NCBI GenBank assembly: GCA_041684965.1
Contig: JAWLGR010000004.1
Span: forward strand, 62,001 to 126,000
Direction of reading: 5' to 3'
Length of the DNA stretch: 64,000 bases
DNA from: Mariniphaga sp041684965
GTDB lineage: Bacteria; Bacteroidota; Bacteroidia; Bacteroidales; Prolixibacteraceae
Below, piece by piece: positions 27,798 to 37,147 of the stretch (position 1 is its first letter; every line of letters begins with the position of its first letter). A model generated the notes under the pieces. It was not told where the DNA came from and did not search any database. It was given only the letters and a program-made list of their open reading frames with translations. The position numbers were made by a program, and so were the translations under genes.

Positions 27798-28238
27798 ATG
27801 TTTAAAAAGGAATCAGAATATGCTCTGCGTAGTTTGGTATACATCCAAATACAGAATCAGCTGGGAAGGAGACCTGGTATTGTAGAGATTTCATCGGAAA
27901 TTGATACGCCACCTCCGTTTACTGCAAAAATTTTACAACGCCTGGTAAGAATGGGCTTCCTTGAATCGATGAAAGGAAAAAACGGGGGTTATTTTTTTAA
28001 TCCCGATAAACCTCCGATTCCATTAAAGAAAGTAATAGTTGCAATTGAAGGAGATAAAATTTTTACAGGCTGTGGATTTGGGTTAAGCCATTGCGATGCA
28101 AACAATCCATGTCCGTTGCACGATGCTTACGGTCCCATTCGTGAGGCAATCGATCAGCTTCTGTCGTATGAAACTATTCAGGATTTAGCAAAAAAGGACA
28201 ATCCTGAACGCGTTCTGAGCCGTTTTAAGGAAGACTAA
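27798..28238 (+). CDS. nsrR-like: Rrf2-family regulator, NsrR-like
   Basis: 146 residues. The winged helix-turn-helix (about 1-85) contains SEYALRSLVYI and FTAKILQRLVRMGFLES. Three cysteines, C92, C99 and C105 (CGFGLSHCDANNPC), have the spacing of iron-sulfur-binding Rrf2 sensors such as NsrR and IscR. NsrR holds a cluster that NO destroys, which lifts repression. It is divergent from the NO reductase gene with 115 bp between the starts, so control of that gene and of itself is a direct inference. Confidence 0.88.
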   Translation: MFKKESEYALRSLVYIQIQNQLGRRPGIVEISSEIDTPPPFTAKILQRLVRMGFLESMKGKNGGYFFNPDKPPIPLKKVIVAIEGDKIFTGCGFGLSHCDANNPCPLHDAYGPIREAIDQLLSYETIQDLAKKDNPERVLSRFKED

Positions 28239-28353
28239 AAATAACAACTTGCATTAAATGCACAAAAGCTCATATTATTATTGGCAGTTTTATTTTTTAT
28301 TCGTACATTGGTAATGAAATTAATCGGAACAAGCAACTTATTTATAACTGGAA

Positions 28354-29469
28354 GTGAAGTTTTGCTTAGAAATACCGTTTTTCTATAACCACCCGATTTT
28401 GTATGCTTCCTTTTTGTTTTTAATGGCCTGTCAACAAGAAGATGAATTTTCTCCGATTCAAATTACCTCAGAAATAACACATGTTTCAGAATTTGGCAAC
28501 AGCGACGGCTCCATTCTTCTCTCAGTTACAGGAGGCAGAGCCCCTTATACATACATTTGGTCAACAGGGGATACCTCAAAAAATTTAACAGAAATACCTG
28601 CAGGCTTATATAGTATTAAAATTTCAGACAAGCAATTAAAAACAGCTACCGATACATTTGAGGTCTTGCAACCTCAGCCTGTCGGGATGGTAGTGGTATT
28701 TTCTGCAACTCATCCTACTGAAACAGGTAATGAAGACGGTACAATAGAAACCTGTATAGAAGGTGGATATCCTCCTTTCAGTTATGAATGGTCGACAGGC
28801 GATATCACCAAAAATATAGAAGGACTGTCTGCAGGCATGTATTATTTAAAAATAATAGATAACGGGGGACAAGAACTGACCGACAGCATCGAATTAATTG
28901 ATAAAGTTACCGATTACGATGGGAATACATACAGCATTAAAAAAATTGGAAATCAAACATGGATGAAGGAAAACCTTCGTGTAACACATGCTCCCGATGG
29001 GTCAGCAATTATAAGCTACCTGTATGAGAACAATTCCAAATATGAAATTTCTAACGGCAGACTTTATACATGGGATGTATCCATGAATGGTTCAAAAGAA
29101 GAAAGAGCACAGGGAATTTGCCCCTGTGGATGGCATGTTCCCTCAGATGAGGAATTTAAAATTCTGGAAATATACCTTGGCATGACTCGTTCGCAGGCTG
29201 ATTTAACCAACACCTGGAGAGGAGCGCCAGTCGGTACCATGATGAAAGCAGGAGGAAGTTCAGGTTATGAAGCAAAATTAGCCGGCAGGCGCTCTTCAGG
29301 AGGAGTATACAGTTTAATGGGAAGTATGGAATACATGTGGACCTCTTCTGAATACGATGGTTCTTTTGCCTGGCGACGATGCCTTGATAACCACTCGTCT
29401 CAGGTTGGACGCTGGAATACATTTCCAAAGTCCTACGCTTTTTCTGTAAGATGTATTAAAGACAATTAA
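28354..29469 (+). CDS. Lipoprotein with two SprB repeats and a FISUMP domain
   Basis: 371 residues from a GTG start (the next ATG is inside the lipobox). The signal peptide ends LMAC, a lipobox. Two SprB-type repeats (about 36-105 and 110-180) share the pattern G.SDGSI..SV.GG..PY.Y.WSTGDT...L..L.AG.Y...I.D. The C-terminal FISUMP domain (about 190-370) shows DYDGNTYSIKKIGNQTWMKENLR and CPCGWHVPSDEEF. Such modules are adhesive or structural surface parts in Bacteroidota. It starts a run of three exported proteins (28354-30752) with 1-bp gap or overlap, probably one operon. Confidence 0.85.
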   Translation: MKFCLEIPFFYNHPILYASFLFLMACQQEDEFSPIQITSEITHVSEFGNSDGSILLSVTGGRAPYTYIWSTGDTSKNLTEIPAGLYSIKISDKQLKTATDTFEVLQPQPVGMVVVFSATHPTETGNEDGTIETCIEGGYPPFSYEWSTGDITKNIEGLSAGMYYLKIIDNGGQELTDSIELIDKVTDYDGNTYSIKKIGNQTWMKENLRVTHAPDGSAIISYLYENNSKYEISNGRLYTWDVSMNGSKEERAQGICPCGWHVPSDEEFKILEIYLGMTRSQADLTNTWRGAPVGTMMKAGGSSGYEAKLAGRRSSGGVYSLMGSMEYMWTSSEYDGSFAWRRCLDNHSSQVGRWNTFPKSYAFSVRCIKDN

Positions 29470-29482
29470 AATGTATGCTTTC

Positions 29483-29827
29483 ATGAAACCTGAAAAATTC
29501 ATTCTCTTAATACTGTTCGCTCTAACCATCTTGTTCACAAATTGCAGAAATGAAAAGTCGGAGGAAGTTGGAGACTTGGTGTTCCATTCATTAATTGCAG
29601 AAAAGGATACAATTGCCCCTGGCGAAACAGTTAAGATAAAAGCCATAGCTACCGGGACGACATTAAAATATTTTTGGACTGCAACCCTGGGTGACATTTT
29701 AGGTTCGGGAGCTGAGGTGATATATGCCGCTTCACCTTGTTCGGCAAGTAAGAACAGGATAACCTGCAGAATTGAAAGCGGTAGCAGGTCGGAAACCAAA
29801 ACTGTTGACATTGTGGTTTATGAATAA
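29483..29827 (+). CDS. Small lipoprotein with PKD/Ig-like domain
   Basis: 114 residues from ATG 29483 (MKPEKFILL). A hydrophobic signal with FTNC gives a lipoprotein. The rest (IAPGETVKIKAIATGTTLKYFWTAT...TCRIESGSRSETKTVDIVVYE) has the strand pattern of a PKD or bacterial Ig-like fold. It follows the FISUMP protein directly and overlaps the next gene by 8 bp, so it is likely part of one surface complex. Exact role unknown. Confidence 0.75.
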   Translation: MKPEKFILLILFALTILFTNCRNEKSEEVGDLVFHSLIAEKDTIAPGETVKIKAIATGTTLKYFWTATLGDILGSGAEVIYAASPCSASKNRITCRIESGSRSETKTVDIVVYE

Positions 29828-30752
29828 AAAACAGCTGCTCATATTTTTATTTCTGCTTCAACCTTTCCTTTCGCGAGCACAATGCCTTTCATCCGTTAAT
29901 CCCGTAGGCGGAACCGACAACCTGCTGGTACTTGAAAAAAAATCGTTGCGTATTATTTCCTTTTACAGGTACGGCCAGGGAAACAGGTATTTCGAAGGAA
30001 CTGAACATGCAGATTTCAACCTGATAAGCAAGGCATACTACAACTATTTTTCCATTATAACAGGATATGGGATAACCAATAAATTTTCCCTTGAACTTGA
30101 AACAGGGTATTTTTTAAATAAAACACAGAAATACAATATTTCTCCCGAATATGCTCTTACCGGAAAAGGATTATCAAATGCGGTTCTTATTGCAAAGAAA
30201 AGTCTCTACACCGAACCAATTAAAAGAATATACATTACAGGTTCAGCAGGTGCAAAAATTCCATTTTCCAGGGAGATGCAGCAACAGGAATATGTAACGC
30301 TACCAGTGGAAGTTCAACCCACTATTGGAGCATTGGGTACAGTAATTGGAGTGTCATTCGTGAAGGAAAGTTCCGGCACAGGAAAACGCTATTTTTTTAC
30401 CAGCAGATTTGAAACGAATGCAGAAAATAAGGAAAAATACCGTCTGGGAAGTTCATTATTCAATTCCTTTTACATATCCCAACACTTAAGGCACCCTAAA
30501 CTGAAAGACAAATGGACTGCCATTCTTCAACTTCGACATGAATTTCGAACACCCGACAGGCTAAATAACGAAATAAAGGGGTCATCAGGAAGTACATTGC
30601 TATTTATAACACCACAGCTTAATTTTGTCCTATATGATGAATGGTATTTATCAGGACTGGCAGATATCCCGGCATACCAATATTTCAAGGGGACCCAGCT
30701 GGGAGCAGGGATAGGCTTTATATTTATTATTTCAAGAACTATCAGATTATAA
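29820..30752 (+). CDS. Predicted outer-membrane beta-barrel protein
   Basis: 310 residues from ATG 29820, overlapping the previous stop. The signal peptide MNKKQLLIFLFLLQPFLSRAQ is followed by amphipathic strands with alternating aromatic residues (SLRIISFYRYG, NKFSLELETGYFLNK, KRYFFTSRFETN) and a C-terminal strand. It resembles barrel proteins annotated as transporters or MetA-pathway OM proteins in Bacteroidota. It may hold the preceding lipoproteins at the surface (inference). A longer reading from 29772 has no signal peptide and is rejected. Confidence 0.75.
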   Translation: MNKKQLLIFLFLLQPFLSRAQCLSSVNPVGGTDNLLVLEKKSLRIISFYRYGQGNRYFEGTEHADFNLISKAYYNYFSIITGYGITNKFSLELETGYFLNKTQKYNISPEYALTGKGLSNAVLIAKKSLYTEPIKRIYITGSAGAKIPFSREMQQQEYVTLPVEVQPTIGALGTVIGVSFVKESSGTGKRYFFTSRFETNAENKEKYRLGSSLFNSFYISQHLRHPKLKDKWTAILQLRHEFRTPDRLNNEIKGSSGSTLLFITPQLNFVLYDEWYLSGLADIPAYQYFKGTQLGAGIGFIFIISRTIRL

Positions 30753-30846
30753 ATTCCAGTTCAATAATTTTTTTGGAACCTCGTCTTATTTTCTTATTCA
30801 TCATTTACAGGGTAAAAAGAAAAAAAGGTATATTTTCGGTCTCATT

Positions 30847-31080
30847 ATGGTTCTGCTTATTTATACCTTTTCTGATATAGAAGGGGTTGGTGAAAACCAT
30901 TATGAAAGGAAGGCTTTTGAAAAAATGGCCGAAACTGACAGCGCTATTGTAACCATTCCTAAAGATTGGTTTATTATGTCATGGGAAAATACTTTCGATT
31001 ATAAGGAATCTGAAAACCGCGCGGAATTAATTAGATACTGGAGGATAACAAAGGAAAAAAAGTTGTTTTATAATAAATAG
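30847..31080 (+). CDS. Small hypothetical protein
   Basis: 77 codons beginning VLLIYTFSDIEGVG with a Lys/Glu-rich rest and no recognised motif. The N-terminus could be the tail of a membrane segment: the open frame continues upstream without a start. It may be real, a remnant of a longer gene, or chance. The surrounding 30753-31297 holds nothing else that I can support. Confidence 0.3.
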   Translation: MVLLIYTFSDIEGVGENHYERKAFEKMAETDSAIVTIPKDWFIMSWENTFDYKESENRAELIRYWRITKEKKLFYNK

Positions 31081-31297
31081 CCTGAAATGGATTTATAAAC
31101 ACATCAAAAAATTATATTCAGCCTGAAATAACCGGCAGTCCTTTAAAAAAAGAAAATTTCCAACAGTTCATTTTTGGCTTCTTTTTTTGAAAGAAACCAC
31201 TTACTGATTACTTTTGTTAGCTGTTCTAAGCCTGTAACAATATAAAAATAATAGAGAACATCTCTAATCATAAAATCGAAGTTAAATCCAATATAAA

Positions 31298-31852
31298 ATG
31301 GATCAAAAACCATTGAAGATACTTGGAATCGACCCTGGGACAACCATAACCGGGTACGGGTTAATTGAAATCCGCAACAAGCAGCCGGTTATCTTAAACA
31401 TGGGAACCCTGGTACCGGCTAAATTTTCTGACCATTACCAGCGGTTGAAGCACCTGCACGAGCGGGCACTGCACCTCATTGAAGAGTACAAGCCCGATGT
31501 AATGGCCATTGAAGCACCTTTTTATGGAAAGAATGTACAGTCGATGCTGAAGCTCGGACGCGGGCAGGGTGTCATTATGGCTGCTGCACTGTTTCACTCT
31601 GTTCCCATTTGCGAGTATGCCCCGTTGCTTGTTAAGCAGTCGATTACCGGCATGGGGCGGGCTTCGAAAGAACAGGTAGCTTATTTCCTTCAAAAAGTGT
31701 ATCATCTTACTGACCTCAACCAGGGTCTCGATGCCACCGATGCCGTGGCGGTTGCAATATGTCATTTCATTCAACAGGGTAAACCGCAGAAAAATAAAGA
31801 ATTTAAAAACTGGAGTGAATTCATTAAAAAAAATCCGGGCAGGGTTGTTTAA
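31298..31852 (+). CDS. ruvC: Crossover junction endodeoxyribonuclease RuvC
   Basis: 184 residues. The RNase H-like fold shows the four acidic metal ligands: D12 in ILGIDPGTT, E72 in MAIEAPFYGKN, and D145 and D148 in GLDATDAVAVA. The KQSITGMGRASKEQV segment contacts DNA. It resolves Holliday junctions with RuvAB. The C-terminal extension of about 25 residues is Lys-rich. It stands alone here, without ruvA or ruvB. Confidence 0.96.
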   Translation: MDQKPLKILGIDPGTTITGYGLIEIRNKQPVILNMGTLVPAKFSDHYQRLKHLHERALHLIEEYKPDVMAIEAPFYGKNVQSMLKLGRGQGVIMAAALFHSVPICEYAPLLVKQSITGMGRASKEQVAYFLQKVYHLTDLNQGLDATDAVAVAICHFIQQGKPQKNKEFKNWSEFIKKNPGRVV

Positions 31853-31925
31853 AACATCTTGTACGGTTCAACACGTAAACAATAAATGGAAATTATTCGC
31901 AAAACTGAATGTAATATGAAGAACT

Positions 31926-32195
31926 ATGAATACTAAAAAAATTATTTATTGGATCGAACTGACTATTTATTCCATTCTGCTGGCATTTATCATTCCTGTT
32001 ATTTTTAAATGGATTCATACCCGCGCTCTTGTAATAACCACCAAAGGTATTGAAGATGCCCTTTTCTTCGGTATTTTAATTCCATTTTTGATGTTTCTGA
32101 CAAAAAATGTCAAGAATGATTTTTTCAATGCATTTATTGCCCTGTTAACCATATTCTCACTCTTTCTAATTCTGCGGATTGGATACCTGTTTTAA
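31926..32195 (+). CDS. Small membrane protein, three helices
   Basis: 89 residues with hydrophobic helices at about 8-30, 45-60 and 67-88. Basic residues between helices 1 and 2 (KWIHTR) and before helix 3 (KNVKND) suggest cytoplasmic loops. No family recognised. It lies 73 bp after ruvC and 88 bp before the M55 gene. Confidence 0.55.
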   Translation: MNTKKIIYWIELTIYSILLAFIIPVIFKWIHTRALVITTKGIEDALFFGILIPFLMFLTKNVKNDFFNAFIALLTIFSLFLILRIGYLF

Positions 32196-32283
32196 AAAAA
32201 CAGGACATCAGGTTTTTGCATAAATTTTTTATCTTTAGTCAGTTCATTAACTTTATTCCTGTTGTAAAGTCATAAAAAAATAA

Positions 32284-33168
32284 ATGCAGATGAAAAATCA
32301 TTCAGAAAGAATTACAAAACGTCCCCAAATTACTGCAGTTAAACACTTTTTTCAGATCCTTCTGTTTATACTGCTTGCCAGTACCTTCAATGCCTATTCC
32401 CAGATTAAAATTTTTATTGAAACCGATCTGGAAGGTGTCAGCGGCGTTTATAATTTTTCACAGACCCGTGATAAAGGTTCACCTGCAAACCTGCAGGCGT
32501 GTGAATATTTTATGGGGGATCTTGCAGCGGTTATACGTGGATTACGAGATGGAGGTGCAGATGAAATTATTGTCATCGACGGACATGGAAACCAGGCCAT
32601 GATACCCCATCTTATGGAACCAGGGGCAGTATATGTTACCGGCAAGCCCAGACCACTGGGTAACCGGTGGGGGCTGGATGAATCGTTTTCCGGCCTGGTT
32701 TTATTTGGGCTTCATGCCATGAACGGCACCCCCGATGGAGTATTGCATCATACCCAATCATCCATGTCGGAAAATAAATACTGGTACAATGGTGTGGAAT
32801 CGGGAGAATTGGCTCAAACAGCATTGATTGCAGGACATTTTGGTGTCCCTCCGATTTTGGTTACCGGAGATGAAGCTACTTGTCGCGAAGCAAATCAGTT
32901 TTTTGGGGATAACCTGGTAACGGTTGCCACAAAAAAAGGTTTGGCAAGAGAAGCTGCAGCACTTTATCCATTTGAAGAAACACGTAAGGCACTTTATGAA
33001 GGGGCAAAAAGAGCAATTTCGGTAATCCCCGACTGTAAGCCCTACACAATTGAAATGCCAATTCAAGCCAAAATGCAATACAATAAAACCAATCCGGAAA
33101 CCAAAGAAACGGAAGTAATTACCCGGGAATGGGTAATTCCTGATGCACTTCATCTTTTTGAGAGATGA
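32284..33168 (+). CDS. Secreted M55-family metallopeptidase (D-aminopeptidase DppA-like)
   Basis: 294 residues with an N-terminal hydrophobic signal (about 20-39, ending AYSQ). IFIETDLEGVSGV at 43-55 holds the two metal-binding acids (D48, E50), followed by VIDGHGNQ and LFGLHAMNGTPDGVLHHT with further ligands. M55 enzymes form a decameric ring and release D-amino acids from short peptides. The export signal differs from the cytosolic Bacillus DppA and points to periplasmic cell-wall peptide turnover. It is 19 bp upstream of the two-domain hydrolase. Confidence 0.88.
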   Translation: MQMKNHSERITKRPQITAVKHFFQILLFILLASTFNAYSQIKIFIETDLEGVSGVYNFSQTRDKGSPANLQACEYFMGDLAAVIRGLRDGGADEIIVIDGHGNQAMIPHLMEPGAVYVTGKPRPLGNRWGLDESFSGLVLFGLHAMNGTPDGVLHHTQSSMSENKYWYNGVESGELAQTALIAGHFGVPPILVTGDEATCREANQFFGDNLVTVATKKGLAREAAALYPFEETRKALYEGAKRAISVIPDCKPYTIEMPIQAKMQYNKTNPETKETEVITREWVIPDALHLFER

Positions 33169-33187
33169 ACATTTAGAACAAATTCCT

Positions 33188-35563
33188 ATGAAAAAAAATT
33201 CCTTCCTTTTTAATATCAATCTCATTTTCTTCTTTTGTCTTGTAAGTATTGCATCTATTCACAGGGAAGAAAGCCATCCGGTAAAAACAGAAACCGTGAC
33301 AGTTTCTGATCCTTCCAAACAAAAAGCAGCTCTGGAATTGATATTGAAAGTCCTGCCGCCCGATCGCACTCATAACGGCAGGGTTTCATTCCTTGATGAA
33401 ACTTTTACCGACTGGCTGAACCGGACAGGGGAATTGCCACCAGATTTTGAACAGATGCCATCCCTGCCCTTTCTTCCAGATCCTCTTCTGTTAGATGAAG
33501 GAAACAGGAACATCCCGGTAAAGTCAATGAAGCAGTGGAATGAGAAACGTGAATGGATGAAGGAACAACTCATGAAATACATTACCGGTACTATTCCTCC
33601 TGCTCCTGATAATTTAAAGTCGGCTGTTATTAGTGATAAAATGGATGGAGAGGTGAGGCTTCAAATGGCAGAGCTTTCTTTTGGCCCGGAACATAAGGCT
33701 AAACTGACGCTGGAACTGATGATACCACCTGGTAAGGGACCGTTTCCCGTATTTCTTACTCAGTGGAACCATCGTGAATGGGCACAGGTAGCTGTAAGGC
33801 GCGGTTACATAGGGTGTGTTTATGCCGGTGCGGATGCCAAAGACGATACGGAGAAATATTCAGAGATATGGGCAGGTAAATACGATTTTACCCGTTTAAT
33901 GCGAAGGGCTTATGGTGCATCCAGAGCCATAGATTACCTTTACACATTGCCTGAAGTTGATAAAGAAAAAATAGGCATAACAGGTCACTCCCGGAATGGA
34001 AAACTTTCGCTGATGGCAGCTGCTTTTGACGAGCGAATTACTGCCTGTATACCCAGCAGCGGAGGTACAGGAGCAGAAGTCCCGTGGCGTTATTGCTCAC
34101 ATAAATACGATGTCGAGGACATTGCCCTTCTGGCCAGTGCCCAGCCCGCATGGTTACATCCGCGGCTACGCTTTTTTATTGGCCGGGAACACAAATTACC
34201 AGTCGACCAGAATTCATTCATGGCATTGATTGCCCCCCGTGGACTGATGCTGAGCACTGCTATTACAGAAGGAGCCAGCAACCCCTGGGGAATTGAACAG
34301 GCGTACCATGCCTCTCAAAAGGTATATAACTTCCTCCAGGCAGAGAACAACCTTGCCATCCGTTCGCGCTATGGATTGCACAGTGTGAGCGCAAGGGATA
34401 TGGAAGATTACATTGATTTTTTCGATTTTATATTTAACCGGAATGACAGTCAACCACAAAACAGATTGTTTTATGATTATTCTTTCGAAAAATGGCTCGA
34501 TTTGAGTGGCGAGAAATTGAGTCCTGCTGACTTCCCTGAACATCCATCAGATGCATTGTTGCCAGAAAAAACTGCAGGCGTGGCACAATGGGAACTGAGC
34601 AAATCGAAAATAAAAGAACAAATCAAATGGGCGCTGGGTGATGAACCACCTGGAGTAACAAATCCGGGGCCAGGCAGTATTGAAAAATCAGGCAGAGGGG
34701 AAGTCAGTTTCGGTACGTTTCTTTCACGACCCGAGCCAACACCCAAAATGGGGAGAATGAATATTAGTCCCTACAACGGGTTTGGAGACCAGTTGTTTGG
34801 TTACCTTTATTACCCCCGGGATGAAATGGGAAAATTAACCAGCAATAATTTGCCTGTTGTAATATATCTTCATGAGTACGATTACTCGAAAGGGTTCAAT
34901 TCATACCATGGGATAGAATCTTTAATCCAATCGATTGTGGATAAAGGTTTTGCAGTATTCACATACGATATGATTGGTTTTGGCAACAGAATTGAAGAAG
35001 GAACCCGCTTCTATCACAGATATCCACTTTGGTCGAAAATGGGGAAAATGGTAACCGATGTCAAAGGGGCTGTCGATGCCATATCGAACCTTGATTTTGT
35101 GAACAGCGACAAGATTATAGTAGCGGGGTATTCACTGGGAGCTTCTGTAGCCCTGTATGCAGCAGAAACCGATGAACGGATTGCCGGTGTGGTTTCGGTA
35201 GCAGGTTTTACACCTATGCGCACTAATACCCCCGACAGAGGCACAGAGGGTATAATGAAATGGTCCCATTTGCATGGTCTTATTCCACGACTGGGGTTTT
35301 TTACCGGACACGAATCCCGGATACCCTACGATTTTAATGATGTGCTCGCATCAATTGCACCACGTCCGCTATTGGTTATTGCCCCCATGTTTGATAAGGA
35401 TGCCCATCTGGAGGATATCCAGGACTGCATGAAACAAGTTGAAAAAGTATACAATTTATATAATGCAAAACAAAACATTCAATTATATACCCCGAATGAC
35501 ATAAACCGGTTTTCTCAGGAAATGCAGGATACGATGTTGGAGTGGCTGGAGAAAAATTATTAA
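33188..35563 (+). CDS. Exported protein with two alpha/beta-hydrolase domains (CE15-like plus a second esterase)
   Basis: About 791 residues from ATG 33188 with a signal peptide. The first domain (about 55-445) has the nucleophile elbow GHSRNGK and DERITACIPSSGGTGAEVPWRY, resembling glucuronoyl-esterase (CE15) proteins. The second domain (about 470-791) has its own elbow GYSLGAS, an acid region and a late His. Two different esterase modules in one chain suggest removal of two kinds of ester from a plant or algal polysaccharide. Upstream neighbour is an M55 peptidase; downstream are an M23-PKD protein, a large lyase-like protein and a sulfatase. There is no SusC/SusD pair. Confidence 0.75.
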   Translation: MKKNSFLFNINLIFFFCLVSIASIHREESHPVKTETVTVSDPSKQKAALELILKVLPPDRTHNGRVSFLDETFTDWLNRTGELPPDFEQMPSLPFLPDPLLLDEGNRNIPVKSMKQWNEKREWMKEQLMKYITGTIPPAPDNLKSAVISDKMDGEVRLQMAELSFGPEHKAKLTLELMIPPGKGPFPVFLTQWNHREWAQVAVRRGYIGCVYAGADAKDDTEKYSEIWAGKYDFTRLMRRAYGASRAIDYLYTLPEVDKEKIGITGHSRNGKLSLMAAAFDERITACIPSSGGTGAEVPWRYCSHKYDVEDIALLASAQPAWLHPRLRFFIGREHKLPVDQNSFMALIAPRGLMLSTAITEGASNPWGIEQAYHASQKVYNFLQAENNLAIRSRYGLHSVSARDMEDYIDFFDFIFNRNDSQPQNRLFYDYSFEKWLDLSGEKLSPADFPEHPSDALLPEKTAGVAQWELSKSKIKEQIKWALGDEPPGVTNPGPGSIEKSGRGEVSFGTFLSRPEPTPKMGRMNISPYNGFGDQLFGYLYYPRDEMGKLTSNNLPVVIYLHEYDYSKGFNSYHGIESLIQSIVDKGFAVFTYDMIGFGNRIEEGTRFYHRYPLWSKMGKMVTDVKGAVDAISNLDFVNSDKIIVAGYSLGASVALYAAETDERIAGVVSVAGFTPMRTNTPDRGTEGIMKWSHLHGLIPRLGFFTGHESRIPYDFNDVLASIAPRPLLVIAPMFDKDAHLEDIQDCMKQVEKVYNLYNAKQNIQLYTPNDINRFSQEMQDTMLEWLEKNY

Positions 35564-35650
35564 TTGTTTTTTAGGCTTGAAATGTTAAAAAGGCTATATA
35601 ACCAGTATACTAATTTTCTTTACCTTAACGCATTATTTAATACGAACACA

Positions 35651-37147
35651 ATGTCAAAATTCATTTTATCAATAACAACGGTTTTTATCCTCTCCTTTGG
35701 TCTGATGCCATTTAACTGCAGGTCGCAGAAGCTGAGCCGGATAAATACCATAGCAGAACTCGATATTGGAGAATCAAAAAAGATTACACTTGGAAACGGC
35801 GAAACAGTGAACCTGTTACTTAAAGAAGTGAAACTTGAACGTGACGGTGTGCGCGGAGCTGTGAGGGGTGCAGAGGTTACTGTTGTAGTAGATGGTGAAG
35901 AAATTACCATTGGCTCGGGCAATTACCATTTACCTGTTACGGTGGGCAGGGTTCAAATTGACTGTCCGGTGATAAAGGAATACACGGTTTCAAATTATTA
36001 CAGGCACGATGGCACCCTCCCAAAAGATGCAAGGTTACGGCTATGGCCGAAAAACTCTCCCCTTATACAACCCGGAACCTTCGGGCTTCCCTTAAAGCAG
36101 GCCTGGTTTGCCAGCAGGATGCAGTCTCAAAACGAGATGGCCGGATTAGGCTGGGCGGAGAATATAAACAGCACAAATCCCGGTTATCATGCGCCCCACG
36201 ATTTTGGTGGTGCCGAAGGGATGGACGAAATATTTGCTGCAACCGATGGACTGATAGTATCTTCGAAAAAAGAGGTGCTGGAAGGTTATGAGGATTTGCC
36301 GGGTGATGTCAGGCCCGATGTTGTCTGGGTAGTCGATGCCCGTGGGTGGTATTACCGTTACAGTCATTTAAACAGCATCGAATCAGGAATCGTTCCCGGA
36401 GTAATGATTAAAATGGGACAAAAAATAGGATACATGGGAAAGCAGGGAGGCAGTGGTGGTTGGGTACACCTTCATTTTGGAGTACACCACAAAAATCCTG
36501 TTACTACAAAATGGGAAGTGGAAGATGCTTATCCATATCTTTGGGAAGCTTACATAAAGAAGTACAAGCCTAAAATTCTTGCGGTTGCTCGTCCACGCCT
36601 GTTAACCTGGACCAACCAGGAGCTTAGACTCGACGGCAGCAAGTCATTTAGCCTGGAAGGAGACATTGTATCATACGAATGGATTTTTAATGATGGAACA
36701 ACAGGTAAAGGTGCCGTTCAAAAAAAGATATACGACACAGCAGGTGAATACAGTGAGGTTCTGAAGGTAACCGATTCAAAAGGCAACGTAAGTTACGACT
36801 TTGCCTATGTTCAGGTATTTGATAAGCAGTTTCCGGAAAAACAGGTGCCCACAATTCATCCCGTATTTTTTCCGTCACTTGATATAAAACCCGGAGATCC
36901 TGTAACCTTTTTGGTGCGTACCTTCGGAAGCCAGACCGGTGAGGAAACCTGGGATTTTGGAGATGGTACTGAAAAAGTAACTGTTAATTCGGGAGTGGTA
37001 AAGCGCGAATCCCACAACAGTGGCAAATATGCTGAAACGGTCCATACCTATTCTAAAGCAGGCGATTATGTGGTGAGGGTGGAAAGAACAAACGAATACG
37101 GTTTTAAAGCAACTGGTCATTTATATATTAAAGTTCATCCCAAATGA
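35651..37147 (+). CDS. Exported M23-like (LytM) protein with two PKD domains
   Basis: 498 residues from ATG 35651 with signal peptide. The M23-like domain (about 150-330) has YHAPHDFGGAEGMDE near 180 and YRYSHLNSIESG, then GWVHLHFGVH near 273, which fits the HxxxD...HxH zinc pattern of peptidoglycan endopeptidases. Two PKD domains follow (about 335-410 and 415-498; WIFNDGTTGKG and WDFGDGTEKV). It overlaps the next start by 4 bp (ATGA), so the two are translationally coupled. The linked partner suggests a role in carbohydrate handling at the surface rather than simple cell-wall cutting (inference). Confidence 0.75.
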   Translation: MSKFILSITTVFILSFGLMPFNCRSQKLSRINTIAELDIGESKKITLGNGETVNLLLKEVKLERDGVRGAVRGAEVTVVVDGEEITIGSGNYHLPVTVGRVQIDCPVIKEYTVSNYYRHDGTLPKDARLRLWPKNSPLIQPGTFGLPLKQAWFASRMQSQNEMAGLGWAENINSTNPGYHAPHDFGGAEGMDEIFAATDGLIVSSKKEVLEGYEDLPGDVRPDVVWVVDARGWYYRYSHLNSIESGIVPGVMIKMGQKIGYMGKQGGSGGWVHLHFGVHHKNPVTTKWEVEDAYPYLWEAYIKKYKPKILAVARPRLLTWTNQELRLDGSKSFSLEGDIVSYEWIFNDGTTGKGAVQKKIYDTAGEYSEVLKVTDSKGNVSYDFAYVQVFDKQFPEKQVPTIHPVFFPSLDIKPGDPVTFLVRTFGSQTGEETWDFGDGTEKVTVNSGVVKRESHNSGKYAETVHTYSKAGDYVVRVERTNEYGFKATGHLYIKVHPK

